Below are positions 53,635 through 62,674 of a stretch of DNA of 64,000 nt, piece by piece; the first letter of the stretch is position 1, and each line of letters starts with the position of its first letter. Both the position numbers and the translations under genes were made by a program. The stretch spans positions 1 through 64,000 of the forward strand of contig JASLCD010000202.1 of assembly GCA_030146295.1 (NCBI GenBank). Reading direction: 5' to 3'. The notes under the pieces were generated by a model that was not told the origin of the DNA, did not search any database, and was given only the letters and a program-made list of their open reading frames with translations. The stretch is from Chryseobacterium sp. GTDB taxonomy: Bacteria > Bacteroidota > Bacteroidia > Flavobacteriales > Weeksellaceae.

Positions 53635-53642
53635 CAAATATA
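53635..53642 (-). promoter_or_regulatory. -7 promoter element (TATATTTG) of the aspartate kinase leader
   Basis: The minus-strand TATATTTG places the transcription start near 53628, just before the leader ORF. Confidence 0.6.
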
Positions 53643-53751
53643 CATTTTTTTGCTAATATTTATAAAAAAGTACGAGATAAATTTAAGATTCTCATCATGC
53701 GTTTTTCAGATGGGAACAATAAAACGCAAGCAATTTCATTATATTCTATTT

Positions 53752-54435
53752 TTAACCAGAAACGGTGCAGTTCTCTACAAATTTTTCAAACTCCCGATCA
53801 GTATTTCGCATAACGGGGCCATGACCAAAGCAGATAATAGCAGGATTAAGTTTTGCTAACTTCTTGAGCGATTGGATATTTTGCTTTTGATCTGATGTAA
53901 ATATATTAGGTGGAAGCCTCAAACCAACTGTTGTGGTAAGCAAATTCATATTTGTTGCCACATCTCCGATGATCAGTACTCCATCCCGCTCACGGAATAA
54001 AGAAATATGACCTGCTGAATGACCAGGTGTCTCTATTACCCGAAAACTTCCGATTTTATCACCTTCAACGATCGTCTGCCCGACTTTATGCCCCTGTCCT
54101 GCCCAGTACTTTTGCTGAAGCTTTGCTATCCAATGCTGCGGAGTTGGATAGTCGTTGGTTACCATACCTGTTTCAGTTCTAAAAACTTCGTTGGGATGAC
54201 AGAGTAAGGGTATCCTGAACTCAGCACATATCTGATCACTACAGCCCTGGTGATCAGCATGGGCATGTGTTAGTACATGTTGATAAACGGGGATTTTCTG
54301 AATAGTCTTCTTTACAGTGGTATATGAACTCCGTATTCCGGAATCTACCAATACCCCTTCAATGATATAGCAGTTGATGCTATTTCGGGGCATCAGTGAA
54401 ATCTGGAACACGTCTGAAGCAATTTGACGTAGCAT
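53752..54435 (-). CDS. Metallo-beta-lactamase-fold hydrolase
   Basis: A 227-residue protein: NCYIIEGVLVDSGIR, then the metal-binding THAHADHQGC (HxHxDH, ~77-86), ETPGHSAGHISLF, GDVATN (bridging Asp) and CFGHGPVM (last His). A glyoxalase II/RNase Z-like thioesterase or lactonase activity is possible; no substrate is indicated. It has its own TAGATTTG -7 box and is 55 bases after the Crp gene on the same strand. Confidence 0.9.
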   Translation of the reverse strand: MLRQIASDVFQISLMPRNSINCYIIEGVLVDSGIRSSYTTVKKTIQKIPVYQHVLTHAHADHQGCSDQICAEFRIPLLCHPNEVFRTETGMVTNDYPTPQHWIAKLQQKYWAGQGHKVGQTIVEGDKIGSFRVIETPGHSAGHISLFRERDGVLIIGDVATNMNLLTTTVGLRLPPNIFTSDQKQNIQSLKKLAKLNPAIICFGHGPVMRNTDREFEKFVENCTVSG

Positions 54436-54448
54436 ATTTTTTTTTGTG

Positions 54449-54456
54449 CAAATCTA
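54449..54456 (-). promoter_or_regulatory. -7 promoter element (TAGATTTG) of the MBL-fold gene
   Basis: Minus-strand TAGATTTG, 14 bases before the start codon; a TTG 15 bases upstream is short of the usual spacing. Confidence 0.45.
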
Positions 54457-54490
54457 CATTGCCAATTAAGACAACATAAGGACATTTGTC

Positions 54491-55078
54491 CTATAATATA
54501 TTGGGTTTATGTATTTGTCCTTTTGCACGTGTAAGCGATCGCTGGGTAATGCCCAGGTAGGATGCCAGATCCTGGGTTGCAACTCGCTTTATGAGTATAG
54601 GTTCGTTAGTGAGAACATGACTGTATTTATCCAAAGCAGACCTATTATTATAATTAATCATATAGCGTTCTTTTTGGCTATACTCCCTTTCCATCAACGA
54701 TTTTATAACTTCGTTCCAAGCAGCCATCTGACTAAGCAGATACTGATAATCAGGAAAGCTTATTCTATAGATTTCGCTATCTTCTATGGCCTTAATGTTT
54801 CTTATGGATTTGTCCTGTTTTACAAACTCCTGAAAGGAAGTAACAAATTCATTTTCAAACTTGAAACAGGTTATATTTTCTTTCCCCTCCTCGTCAAGAG
54901 CATATGCCTTTACAGCTCCACTAGCGATAAATCCAATATAACGGCATGATTCATCCTCACGAATAAAAAAGTCTCCTTTTTTTAAACGAATCGGTTTAAA
55001 AAACTGTAAAGAAAAGTTGATTTCCTCTGCTGACAGTTGTCCTGTTGAGGATAAATAATTTTCAAATACATTACTCAT
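54491..55078 (-). CDS. Crp/Fnr-family regulator
   Basis: A 195-residue protein. The N-terminal cyclic-nucleotide-binding-like beta-roll (FKPIRLKKGDFFIREDESCRYIGF; GAVKAYALDEEGKENITCF) is followed by a dimer helix and a C-terminal HTH (RVATQDLASYLGITQRSLTRAK). There are no cysteines for an iron-sulfur cluster, so it is not a classical FNR. It may control the adjacent MBL gene. Confidence 0.88.
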   Translation of the reverse strand: MSNVFENYLSSTGQLSAEEINFSLQFFKPIRLKKGDFFIREDESCRYIGFIASGAVKAYALDEEGKENITCFKFENEFVTSFQEFVKQDKSIRNIKAIEDSEIYRISFPDYQYLLSQMAAWNEVIKSLMEREYSQKERYMINYNNRSALDKYSHVLTNEPILIKRVATQDLASYLGITQRSLTRAKGQIHKPNIL

Positions 55079-55636
55079 TTCTATTATTTGTATTTAAATA
55101 TTGTTATTAAAATTCTACGGAGTAAATGCCTAATCCATTGGGTAAGTCTTAAGTCCGGTATTATTAAAATCGGTTTTGATACCTTCCATAATCGTTGAAA
55201 GAACCAGCCTTCATATGGGAGTGAGATTTTAATTGAACATTGTAAACATAGTGTATTTACAAAATAAATACAAATGATAATATATCAAATAAGCAATTCC
55301 TGAATGCAAAATTCAAGATAACAATCTATAAAAAATTTTTATCATCAACCGGTAAAAAGGCAGCTAATATATTGTTGTCAGCCATCACTTATGCCACCAA
55401 AAGACTACGGCATAACGGACTCCTCCCTAAAGGTACCCTCCAATTATTCCGTTTTCTTTTGTTTGATACTATTGACAACACTTCATATCTGCTTTCTTTT
55501 TTCCTGTTTTTCTTTTGAAAAATATTGATTAAAGCCTAAGGTGGCCTGGAGAGTACTGGGAAGAGAAAATATTGAAAAGCTTTTGATCTTAAAAAGCTAT
55601 GGAATAGTTCAATTATTCAAAATATAATTATGCACA
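55079..55636. other. 558-base intergenic region, no assigned gene
   Basis: Two overlapping plus-strand frames stay open: one, without ATG, at about 55249-55519 (…GKKAANILLSAITYATKRL…) and one from ATG 55391 to 55528 (MPPKDYGITDSSLKVPSNYS…). Neither is recognised. They could be chance or the remains of a gene. No terminator or promoter is convincing. Confidence 0.3.
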
Positions 55637-56635
55637 CTACGAATTACTCTTATTGGCAATGCCCTTTTTTAACGTTATTAGAGCAAAGCCAGCAACAATT
55701 CCAATTAATGCAGCTACTTTAACGTTTTTGGAAGCATTTAAAGGAGGTATACCGTATATTCTGTGTGGGTCTTTCGAAGGCTCAAGTATATTCCCCGATA
55801 CTTCAGGACCATTCTTTATTTTCATCATTAACCGTACACCTGCCGATGCCGTATTGATTACTGCTTTAGGAAAAAGTCTGTAAATTGAAGTGATTGCATA
55901 AGATCTGAAATCGGGAAATAAATCCTTTTGGGGTTTCCTAGCTAATTCTACCATTTTTGCAGCAGTATCCCGGGGATCTGAAGCAATGGGAGGTATACCC
56001 ATCTTAAATCCTGAGTATTTTGCAGAGTGAAGGTTCCCAGTTGATTTTTGAAGTTGGGGGTATAAATTACAGACATGAATGTTTGCATAATTTGAAATCT
56101 CGCCTTGAAGACCATCCATCATACCTTTAATACCATACTTAGTTGCCGAGTATACCGAACTGTAAGGCGCGGGCATATACCCTCCAATAGAAACATTATT
56201 AATCAATATCCCTTCATTTTGTTTTTTGAAAATTTTAATGGCATTGTACGCTCCATGCATATACCCGAATAGATTAGTTTTAATAACCTGTTCGTGAATC
56301 TCCATTGGAATCTCTTCGAATTTTCCACTCGCCATAACCCCGGCATTATTTACCCATATATCAATTCTGCCAAATCTGGACAATGTCTCTTCTGCTACCC
56401 TTTCTATATCTGCAGCAACGGAGGTATCTGCGGAAATTCCCAATACTTCTACTCCCATTCCTTTGCAGAGCTCAACGACCTCGTCTATACCTTCCTGTCC
56501 TCTTGCTACGATTACTATATTACATCCTTCCAATGCAAAAGCTTCTGCAGCTGCCCTTCCTACTCCACTACTAGAGCCTGTTATTACGACTGTTTTTCGT
56601 AATAGAGTCTGTTGAAATTGTTCTTCTTTTCTCAT
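55637..56635 (-). CDS. SDR-family oxidoreductase with C-terminal membrane segment
   Basis: A 332-residue short-chain dehydrogenase/reductase. Rossmann nucleotide-binding motif TGSSSGVGRAAA (~18-29), NNAGVMASG, the catalytic S in INNVSIGGYM and Y-x3-K in YSATKYG (~160-166). A C-terminal helix (VAALIGIVAGFALITLKK, ~305-322) suggests membrane attachment. NADP preference and substrate unknown. Followed by a long gap, so not in an evident operon. Confidence 0.88.
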   Translation of the reverse strand: MRKEEQFQQTLLRKTVVITGSSSGVGRAAAEAFALEGCNIVIVARGQEGIDEVVELCKGMGVEVLGISADTSVAADIERVAEETLSRFGRIDIWVNNAGVMASGKFEEIPMEIHEQVIKTNLFGYMHGAYNAIKIFKKQNEGILINNVSIGGYMPAPYSSVYSATKYGIKGMMDGLQGEISNYANIHVCNLYPQLQKSTGNLHSAKYSGFKMGIPPIASDPRDTAAKMVELARKPQKDLFPDFRSYAITSIYRLFPKAVINTASAGVRLMMKIKNGPEVSGNILEPSKDPHRIYGIPPLNASKNVKVAALIGIVAGFALITLKKGIANKSNS

Positions 56636-57104
56636 GTTTAATTTTTTTTCAATTCGGTAACAAATAGAACATGTATTGTGCCAGATGTGTAATTTTTAGG
56701 ATATAGTGTACATTCATCCAAATTTTTACATTCAAAATAATAATGGTTTTAGCAAAGGCACATGTTTAGAATCAATTGGTTTTATAAAAAATATTGCAAA
56801 TCCATTTTTTGGTGTAATTGGTCTTATTATTGGATACGTTTTATTACACCACACACAAAAATATCCTTTTATGAAGATAATTGCAGAACATTTGAAACCG
56901 CTTCGTTTCTCTTACCATCAGTTTAAAAACATCGAAAATTATAAAATGAATAATCTATTTTTCATTTAAGAAACTCTGTCATACTTTTCAAAGTTTAATT
57001 CAATAATCATAAGTGAAACCTAAGGAGTCTGATTTTGATTCTGTTACTTTTATAATGTTAAGTAAAAATTATATAAATGATTTTTACAGGTAATACTATA
57101 CATC
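56636..57104. other. 469-base region with one doubtful ORF
   Basis: An 87-codon plus-strand ORF at 56706-56969 (MYIHPNFYIQNNNGFSKGT…NPFFGVIGLIIGYVLLHHTQ…) has one hydrophobic stretch and no recognised relatives. Composition is like spacer DNA. It could be a small membrane protein or a fragment. Nothing else is seen. Confidence 0.25.
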
Positions 57105-58067
57105 ATGAAAACAATTAATAATTTTTGGGAAATACTTAAAAGCACTTATAAAGACTGGAGTGCGCGGGATCTGGGAACTGAGGCTGCGAGTTTAGCCTAT
57201 ACTGCAATTTTTTCGATTCCGGGACTACTAATTATAGTTATATGGCTCACAGGTATATTCTTTGGTGAAGAAGCGGTACGGGGAGAAATAACTAAGTTCA
57301 TCGGGAGCATGATGGGTAGAGATGTTGGCAAGAGTCTTGAAGAAATGGTTGTAGCAGGCATGGTGGATAAAAAAAATATCATTATGAAAATCATTGGAAT
57401 TGTGACTCTTGTTTTTGGTGCCACCTCACTTTTCTTCCAATTTCAAAAATCGCTCAATAAGCTGTGGGATATCGTGGTGACTCCTAAAAAGGCCTGGGAA
57501 AAATATCTTCTCGACCGAGCAAATTCTTTGGGGATGATTATTGTAATTGCGTTTCTTATGCTCATTACCTTGCTCATAAGCTCTTTTATCGGTCTCGCTA
57601 ATGATTGGGTTATCCATCGTTTTGGGTTGGAAACCCTGGTTCTGATGAATATCATTAATATTGTTGTAGGCTTTCTCGTTACGTTATTTCTTTTCGCCGC
57701 CATGTTCAAAATTCTACCAGATGTTGAGTTACAATGGAGATCTGTATGGGTAGGTGCCGCAGTAACGGCTGCACTTTTTACACTTGGGAAGTATATCCTC
57801 ACATTTTATTTTGAAACGTTCAATCCCAGTTCTGCGTTTGGTACAGCCGGAACAGTTATTTTACTGTTACTTTGGATCAATTACACCTGTCAGATTATTT
57901 TCTTTGGTGCAGAATTCACTAAGGTATATGCTAAAAAAATGGGGCATCAACTACAACCTTCAAAACATGCAAAATGGAGCCCCCAAATAGTATCAAAAGA
58001 AGATTCGCAAAATATAGTATCTGCTGAAAAAAATTCCGAAAAAACAATGAAAGATTCAACGATTTAA
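57105..58067 (+). CDS. YihY/BrkB-family membrane protein
   Basis: A 320-residue inner-membrane protein with about six helices: SLAYTAIFSIPGLLIIVIWL, IIGIVTLVFGATSLFFQF, SLGMIIVIAFLMLITLLIS, VLMNIINIVVGFLVTLFLF and others, and the family motif region FGTAGTVILLLLWINYTCQIIFFGAEFTKVYA near the end (~245-280). A hydrophilic tail follows. The family was named for tRNase BN but that activity is not supported; function is unknown. The stop overlaps the terminator stem. Confidence 0.9.
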   Translation: MKTINNFWEILKSTYKDWSARDLGTEAASLAYTAIFSIPGLLIIVIWLTGIFFGEEAVRGEITKFIGSMMGRDVGKSLEEMVVAGMVDKKNIIMKIIGIVTLVFGATSLFFQFQKSLNKLWDIVVTPKKAWEKYLLDRANSLGMIIVIAFLMLITLLISSFIGLANDWVIHRFGLETLVLMNIINIVVGFLVTLFLFAAMFKILPDVELQWRSVWVGAAVTAALFTLGKYILTFYFETFNPSSAFGTAGTVILLLLWINYTCQIIFFGAEFTKVYAKKMGHQLQPSKHAKWSPQIVSKEDSQNIVSAEKNSEKTMKDSTI

Positions 58068-58102
58068 GATCAAAAACTTATAAAAGAATCTTTCATTGTT
58101 TT
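58044..58102 (+). terminator. Terminator overlapping the end of the YihY gene
   Basis: AACAATGAAAGATTC (58044-58058), inside the last codons, pairs with GAATCTTTCATTGTT (58086-58100), loop 27 bases, followed by TTTT. Confidence 0.65.
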
Positions 58103-58453
58103 AAATTAACGTTCAATATCCTATTTCTGCCACTGGTGTATGTTGCACAACAGGACATATGAAAAATGGAATATTTTTCATCATCTAACAAAAATCTTTT
58201 TGATATTAGGAATGCAGAGGATATTGAATATGAAATGGAAGTATTCCTGACAAATTTTAGAATACAATCCACTTTGAGGATTAGATTATAGTTGCTTATA
58301 GAATAATCACTCAAAGGGGTATGCTGTTCATAAAGCTCAAAATATTTTGTATAAATTCTGTGAAGAATAAATAAAAAACACATTTATCGAAAAAAAAAGA
58401 GGTAATAGTTTTAGAGTCTAAATATCGAAATTATTTAACCAAGTGCCTCCCTA
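58103..58453. other. 351-base spacer with only doubtful ORFs
   Basis: A 96-codon minus-strand frame (58093-58383) and a 41-codon plus-strand frame (58166-58291, MEYFSSSNKNLFDIRNAED…) are open, neither with any recognisable family. Treated as non-coding. Confidence 0.35.
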
Positions 58454-59119
58454 TTATTTCTTTTCGACAGCGTATTCATCATAGACAATATTAATGAGGT
58501 CATCAGAATTAATATTTCGCGAAAAAATGGGATAGTGAAAAGCATCAAGCTTGTTAAGAATACGAATGAGGTCCATCTTTTCTTTATGAGTAAGGTTTCC
58601 GGCAACAATATTCGTTGCCTGACGAATTTTTTCCATCTGCCTTTCGAGAACAACCAATCCTTTTTCTGAAATACGGATGAGCTTGCTTCGTTTGTCCATA
58701 TCAGACTCTGTCTGCTCAACGAGTTTCTGACGAAGCAGCCTTGCAATAATAAGCATACCTACTGGCTTATCATGAATATTTTTTTTGATAAGTGCCATTT
58801 TAGTCATTTCGCCAAAAGCTTTTAAGTTGATCAGGTAAATAAAGTCTTCCTGCGTTGAAAATTCAGAATTAATGATAGCCGACTTTGAATAGGTTTTAGC
58901 GTATCGGTTTATATGGACCAGTAATGTACTAATTGCACTTTCAGCGGTCCTGCCATTCTCTTTTCCTTCCCAATACGGCTCATCAACAATTTTCTCTCCA
59001 CCAGAAATCCATGATTTAAAGCCTTCAATAGTAGGTGGATAAGAATTTGAAGATGCGTTATTATCTGATTCAAACTGCTCAAGAAGAGCTATAAAGTCTT
59101 TGATTAGGGTAAAATTCAT
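58454..59119 (-). CDS. MarR-like winged-helix regulator
   Basis: A 221-residue regulator. The winged-helix core (~95-175) has LKAFGEMTKMALIKKNIHDKPVGM, a DKRSKLIRISEKGLVVLERQME wing and a long dimerisation helix after it. The N-terminal ~90 residues are an extra helical part, longer than usual MarR. A TATATTTG -7 box (59144-59137) precedes the start. Target unknown. Confidence 0.75.
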   Translation of the reverse strand: MNFTLIKDFIALLEQFESDNNASSNSYPPTIEGFKSWISGGEKIVDEPYWEGKENGRTAESAISTLLVHINRYAKTYSKSAIINSEFSTQEDFIYLINLKAFGEMTKMALIKKNIHDKPVGMLIIARLLRQKLVEQTESDMDKRSKLIRISEKGLVVLERQMEKIRQATNIVAGNLTHKEKMDLIRILNKLDAFHYPIFSRNINSDDLINIVYDEYAVEKK

Positions 59120-59136
59120 TTCAATTAAATACTATA

Positions 59137-59144
59137 CAAATATA
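59137..59144 (-). promoter_or_regulatory. -7 promoter element (TATATTTG) of the MarR-like gene
   Basis: Minus-strand TATATTTG places transcription start near 59130, 11 bases before the start codon. Confidence 0.5.
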
Positions 59145-59299
59145 CCTGCTTTTAATTTAATATTTATTCTCTGCTCACTAGATATTGAGTTTATTCAAAG
59201 AATAATAAAAAAGAGGAAACAATTACTATTTTTAAAACATGTAAGCAAATTTCTTACAAAGCAAAAAAGAATATAAATAAACCAAATTAAAAAGTAAGA

Positions 59300-59333
59300 A
59301 AACTGTCCGAAACTTTATCAGTTTCGGACAGTC
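59300..59333 (-). terminator. Terminator after the LEA-like gene
   Basis: Stem ACTGTCCGAAACT (59302-59314) / AGTTTCGGACAGT (59320-59332), with TTTTC following on the minus strand. Confidence 0.85.
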
Positions 59334-59352
59334 TGTATATAAAGTCTTTGAA

Positions 59353-59652
59353 TTAATTTGTTCTTTTTCTCCATTCAGCCTTTACATCTTCAGCTGCATC
59401 TTTTGTACTTTCCCAGGCTTCATCGGCTTTATCTTTAATATCTTCCCATGCCTCGGACACATTTGACTTTACCTTATCTAACCAGTCTTCCTGCGTCGCT
59501 TCCTGATCATTATCTCTTTTTTCATTGATATAATCTTTCGCTTTATCCGCTAATTCACTGATCTTCCATTTTGCATTATCAGCCGCATTTTTTAAAGAAT
59601 TTTCTGTTTCATTAACTGCATTTTCCGCTTTGTTATAATCTGAATTATTCAT
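59353..59652 (-). CDS. Hydrophilic LEA-like stress protein
   Basis: A 99-residue, highly charged, Ala/Lys/Glu/Asp-rich protein with 11-residue-style amphipathic repeats (DKAKDYINEKRD; DKADEAWESTKDAAEDVKAEW) and no hydrophobic core or signal. It resembles the LEA/CsbD-like desiccation and general-stress proteins. It has its own terminator. Cytosolic. Confidence 0.6.
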   Translation of the reverse strand: MNNSDYNKAENAVNETENSLKNAADNAKWKISELADKAKDYINEKRDNDQEATQEDWLDKVKSNVSEAWEDIKDKADEAWESTKDAAEDVKAEWRKRTN

Positions 59653-59855
59653 AATATAATATTTTAGTAATTGGTATATAAATAAACAATGTTTATGCCT
59701 AAAACGTTTGTCTAAATGTTAAAATCTCTTAAAATATTAAATCATCATTTTAAAAAATCATAGTTCATTCAATGATGCAGCTCATAACCAATGACATACT
59801 TCGTCAAGCATCCTATAATATCTTTCACTGTTAATGGCAGCCTATGATGCTGGCA

Positions 59856-60446
59856 TTAAATCTTCTCTAAAAGATGGCCAAAGTATTTTTTCTTCTTCAC
59901 AAGATAACTTTCATTCACTTCATTGGAATCGATTTCCAAAGGAACTCTGCTATTGAGAATAATCCCACTATTCTCTATTGATCTGATCTTATCCGGGTTA
60001 TTAGTCAAAAGATTGATCTTCCTGATTTCTAAAATATTCAGCATTTCAACGGCTATGTCAAAGTTTCTTCCGTCTGCCGGGAGCCCTAGTTTCAAATTGG
60101 CTTCAACAGTATCCAATCCTTTCTCCTGAAGTTCATAAGCCCTGAGTTTATTAATAATTCCGATATTTCTTCCTTCCTGACGAAGGTAAATGATCACTCC
60201 CCCATTTTCCGACATATATTTCATAGCGGCATCAAGTTGTTGTCCACATTCACATTTTTTGGAATGAAAAACCTCTCCTGTAATACATTCTGAATGAAAA
60301 CGAACATTGACAGTTGTGTTAAAATCTGTATTCTCAGCTACCCAAACCAGATGAGGACTCCAGTCTTCTTCCTTCTCTGAAAATGCATATACTATGAACA
60401 TCCCATATTCTGTAGGTATTTTTGATTGTGCTTGTATTTTGAGCAT
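59856..60446 (-). CDS. ribA: GTP cyclohydrolase II
   Basis: A 196-residue enzyme that opens GTP to 2,5-diamino-6-ribosylamino-pyrimidinone phosphate, the first riboflavin step. The zinc triad is in FHSECITGEVFHSKKCECGQQ (three Cys, ~54/65/67), the catalytic region in YLRQEGRNIGIINKLRAYELQ, and GLPADGRNF follows. It is standalone, not fused to ribB. Its coupling to carotenoid genes (24 bases after the lipocalin gene) is unusual. Other riboflavin genes are not in the window. Confidence 0.92.
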   Translation of the reverse strand: MLKIQAQSKIPTEYGMFIVYAFSEKEEDWSPHLVWVAENTDFNTTVNVRFHSECITGEVFHSKKCECGQQLDAAMKYMSENGGVIIYLRQEGRNIGIINKLRAYELQEKGLDTVEANLKLGLPADGRNFDIAVEMLNILEIRKINLLTNNPDKIRSIENSGIILNSRVPLEIDSNEVNESYLVKKKKYFGHLLEKI

Positions 60447-60470
60447 TTTTTCTGATTTTAAGTTAATAAT

Positions 60471-61019
60471 CTATTTTTCAAACGGACTTTTTTTGTCCTG
60501 TTTTACCCATATCAATTTTGAAGTATCATAACCGATCTCCTGAGCCTTACTGATAAAATTTTGTTTTATATTTTCGGGAATGGTCTTTTCACGGGATAGA
60601 ACCCACAAATAATTTAAGTTTTTGCCAGCAATCAATGCGTATTTGTAATCTTCCAGGGCTACAACGTTATATCCGCTGTAAAAAGGGCCGAAAAAACTTA
60701 CTTTCAGAGCTGCAGTATTCTTGTCCCCTCTAAATTTAGCTGTTCCATTGACAGACACCCATTTATTCTTTTTAATATTGTACCCGCTGTTAACTACGTT
60801 TACATTTCCCTCCTCATTAAGACTGTACTGAGCGATTGCATTATCAAGATCTTTTTCAAAACGATAATCGAATCTGGCTATCTCATACCATGTCCCTAAA
60901 TATCTATTGACATCAAATTGGTCAACAGGCTGCGCTTTTTCGGGCATAGAACAACAAGAAGACAAAATGTTTAAAAGCGCGAAACTTGATAATAAGGTAA
61001 GGATGATTTTATTTTTCAT
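60471..61019 (-). CDS. Lipocalin-family lipoprotein
   Basis: A 182-residue bacterial lipocalin (Blc-like): lipobox LSSCC with Cys ~22, the signature YLGTWYEIARFDYRFEK (~40-56), then strands including KFRGDKNTAALKVSFFGPF and YALIAGKNLNYLWVLSR. It binds hydrophobic ligands in the periplasm/outer membrane. It overlaps the end of the lycopene cyclase gene by 11 bases, so a carotenoid-carrier role is a reasonable guess. Confidence 0.9.
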   Translation of the reverse strand: MKNKIILTLLSSFALLNILSSCCSMPEKAQPVDQFDVNRYLGTWYEIARFDYRFEKDLDNAIAQYSLNEEGNVNVVNSGYNIKKNKWVSVNGTAKFRGDKNTAALKVSFFGPFYSGYNVVALEDYKYALIAGKNLNYLWVLSREKTIPENIKQNFISKAQEIGYDTSKLIWVKQDKKSPFEK

Positions 61020-61698
61020 TTTTAGTTATTTTTTTAAAGAAATAAATATTAAGTAAAAACTGACTGTAGCCATAAACGGCATCTTCTATAGGGATAGTTC
61101 CCATTCTAATTCCTAAAAAGTCATCGGGATTATAGTTAACAACCGGCGAAGAAATAAAAGAACCTGTAAGAATTCCATTCACTGCAAAAAAACCGGGCAT
61201 CAAAATCAGATATATCAGACTAACCTTTCCTATCCATTGTTTGTGAGCAATAAAATGAAGATAAAATAGGGTAAATAGTGTTACCATTACCGTAAGCAAC
61301 GTGTATATTCTTTCATAATAAAGAAAACCAACCACACCAAGGATAATAAAGGATGTGAATACGATGAGATTATTAAAAGCGTCGGCCCAATCAGGATGAT
61401 AGAATTTCTCAATGCAGTAATAAGTAAAAACACAGGCGAAAGGAATACAGTAAAAAAACAGCCATTCTTCAACAGGAAGTCCTGCTATTTTAAATCCTAA
61501 GGTATAATGGAGATCAAACCACCATACTCCTTTTGCCGTAAACCAAATATCCCAGGCAATAAAGGGAATGGCTACAATGGTGGAAGACAGCAAAAATTTC
61601 CCAAAAAGTTTATTAAACTGTATTCTTCTGTCAAAAGATGCAAGAAAACAGATAATGACAGTGAAGAAGTTAATCAGTAGGTAAGTATAAGGCATCAT
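61009..61698 (-). CDS. Lycopene cyclase (CrtYcd-type)
   Basis: A 229-residue integral membrane enzyme of the heterodimeric/fused CrtYc-Yd cyclase type, with seven helices. Two conserved motifs are PVEEWLFFYCIPF (~75-87) and PIEDAVYGYSQF (~200-211). It converts lycopene to beta-carotene. It overlaps crtZ by 4 bases (61695-61698) and the lipocalin gene by 11, so it is inside the operon. Confidence 0.85.
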   Translation of the reverse strand: MMPYTYLLINFFTVIICFLASFDRRIQFNKLFGKFLLSSTIVAIPFIAWDIWFTAKGVWWFDLHYTLGFKIAGLPVEEWLFFYCIPFACVFTYYCIEKFYHPDWADAFNNLIVFTSFIILGVVGFLYYERIYTLLTVMVTLFTLFYLHFIAHKQWIGKVSLIYLILMPGFFAVNGILTGSFISSPVVNYNPDDFLGIRMGTIPIEDAVYGYSQFLLNIYFFKKITKNEK

Positions 61699-62147
61699 TT
61701 TTTATTGAAATACATTTTAAAATATTTAACAGGAACCCACAGAAAGCCAAAACATTCTCCTTTTTCTTTACCCAAATGTTTGTGATGTTGCTTATGGGCT
61801 CGTCTTATGGCAAGGAAGTAAGGGCTTTTTGTTTTTGTAAAAATTTTTGCTCTCTGGTGAATAAAAATATCATGCACAAAGAAATAGGCCATTCCATAAA
61901 GGCTTATTCCCAGACCGATAAAAAACCAATAACTGAAATTCTGCTGTACTCCCAGATATAATAAGGCAATAGCCGGGCTTGCAAAAATGAAAAAGAACCA
62001 ATCATTCCTTTCAAGCTTGCCATCATGGCTATGATCATGATGATCCCGGTGCAGGATCCACAGGAAACCGTGCATAATATACCGATGGATCAGCCATGTA
62101 GCTCCTTCCATGGAAATAAACACTCCCAAAACGATCAGAATATTCAT
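61695..62147 (-). CDS. crtZ: Beta-carotene hydroxylase (CrtZ)
   Basis: About 150 residues from ATG at 62147 (MNILIVLGVFISMEGATWLI); an earlier in-frame start at 62177 overlaps the previous gene more. His-box iron ligands: HRYIMHG, HRDHHDHSH, HDIFIHQR and HKQHHKH, with four membrane helices. It hydroxylates the beta-ionone rings to zeaxanthin. Between the SRPBCC gene and the lycopene cyclase in the operon. Confidence 0.9.
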   Translation of the reverse strand: MNILIVLGVFISMEGATWLIHRYIMHGFLWILHRDHHDHSHDGKLERNDWFFFIFASPAIALLYLGVQQNFSYWFFIGLGISLYGMAYFFVHDIFIHQRAKIFTKTKSPYFLAIRRAHKQHHKHLGKEKGECFGFLWVPVKYFKMYFNKK

Positions 62148-62148
62148 T

Positions 62149-62616
62149 TTATTTATGTTTATCGTTAAAAAGATCATTCAAAACCCTGTATCTGAAATCG
62201 AAAATACTTTTAAGCTTTTCTTTTACGAATAACCGATGGGCTATTGTACCTAAAATCCCCATCGGAAGTTCATAGTCTACTGTATCTTGCATGAGTACTC
62301 CATGCTCATTAGGAACAAATTCATGAAAATGATTCCAATGCTTATATGGACCATCTTTCTGAAAGTCTGTAAAACTTTTATAGTCTTCAACCTGGCTGAT
62401 AATGGTTTTCCATCTCATGGGAATCCCCAATAAAGGAGAGACGGTATAATCTATTTCCATTCCTTTAAAAATAGGCTTATCCTTCACATCGGAAAGAACC
62501 ACAAAACCCATGCTCTTAGGGGTTATTTCTGATAAATTATGAGGGGATGAAAAAAACTTCCATGCCGTTTCAATATTGCAACTCAGCTGTTGTTCTCTGT
62601 ATAATCTGTACATCAT
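62149..62616 (-). CDS. SRPBCC (COQ10/ligand-binding-type) protein in the carotenoid operon
   Basis: A 155-residue Bet v1-like protein (MMYRLYREQQLSCNIETAWKFFSSPHNLSEITPKSMG; DYTVSPLLGIPMRWKT; GVLMQDTVDYELPMG; VKEKLKSIFDFRYRVL, quoted by part). These bind hydrophobic ligands; membership of a carotenoid operon suggests transfer or protection of a carotenoid or isoprenoid. It ends one base before the crtZ start, so it is co-translated. Known companion of flavobacterial crt operons; function unproven. Confidence 0.8.
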   Translation of the reverse strand: MMYRLYREQQLSCNIETAWKFFSSPHNLSEITPKSMGFVVLSDVKDKPIFKGMEIDYTVSPLLGIPMRWKTIISQVEDYKSFTDFQKDGPYKHWNHFHEFVPNEHGVLMQDTVDYELPMGILGTIAHRLFVKEKLKSIFDFRYRVLNDLFNDKHK

Positions 62617-62674
62617 TTATTTTTTATTTATTGTTAAACGCTCCAAAAAATCATTTTCAAACGCAATTTTGTGG

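Noticed and set aside
56706..56969. 87-codon ORF as a true gene
   Set aside because: Composition resembles spacer, with no domain, operon or good start; noted only as doubtful.
58093..58383. 96-codon minus-strand ORF in the spacer before the MarR-like gene
   Set aside because: It overlaps the YihY terminator stem, has no recognisable family, and the opposite strand is equally open.
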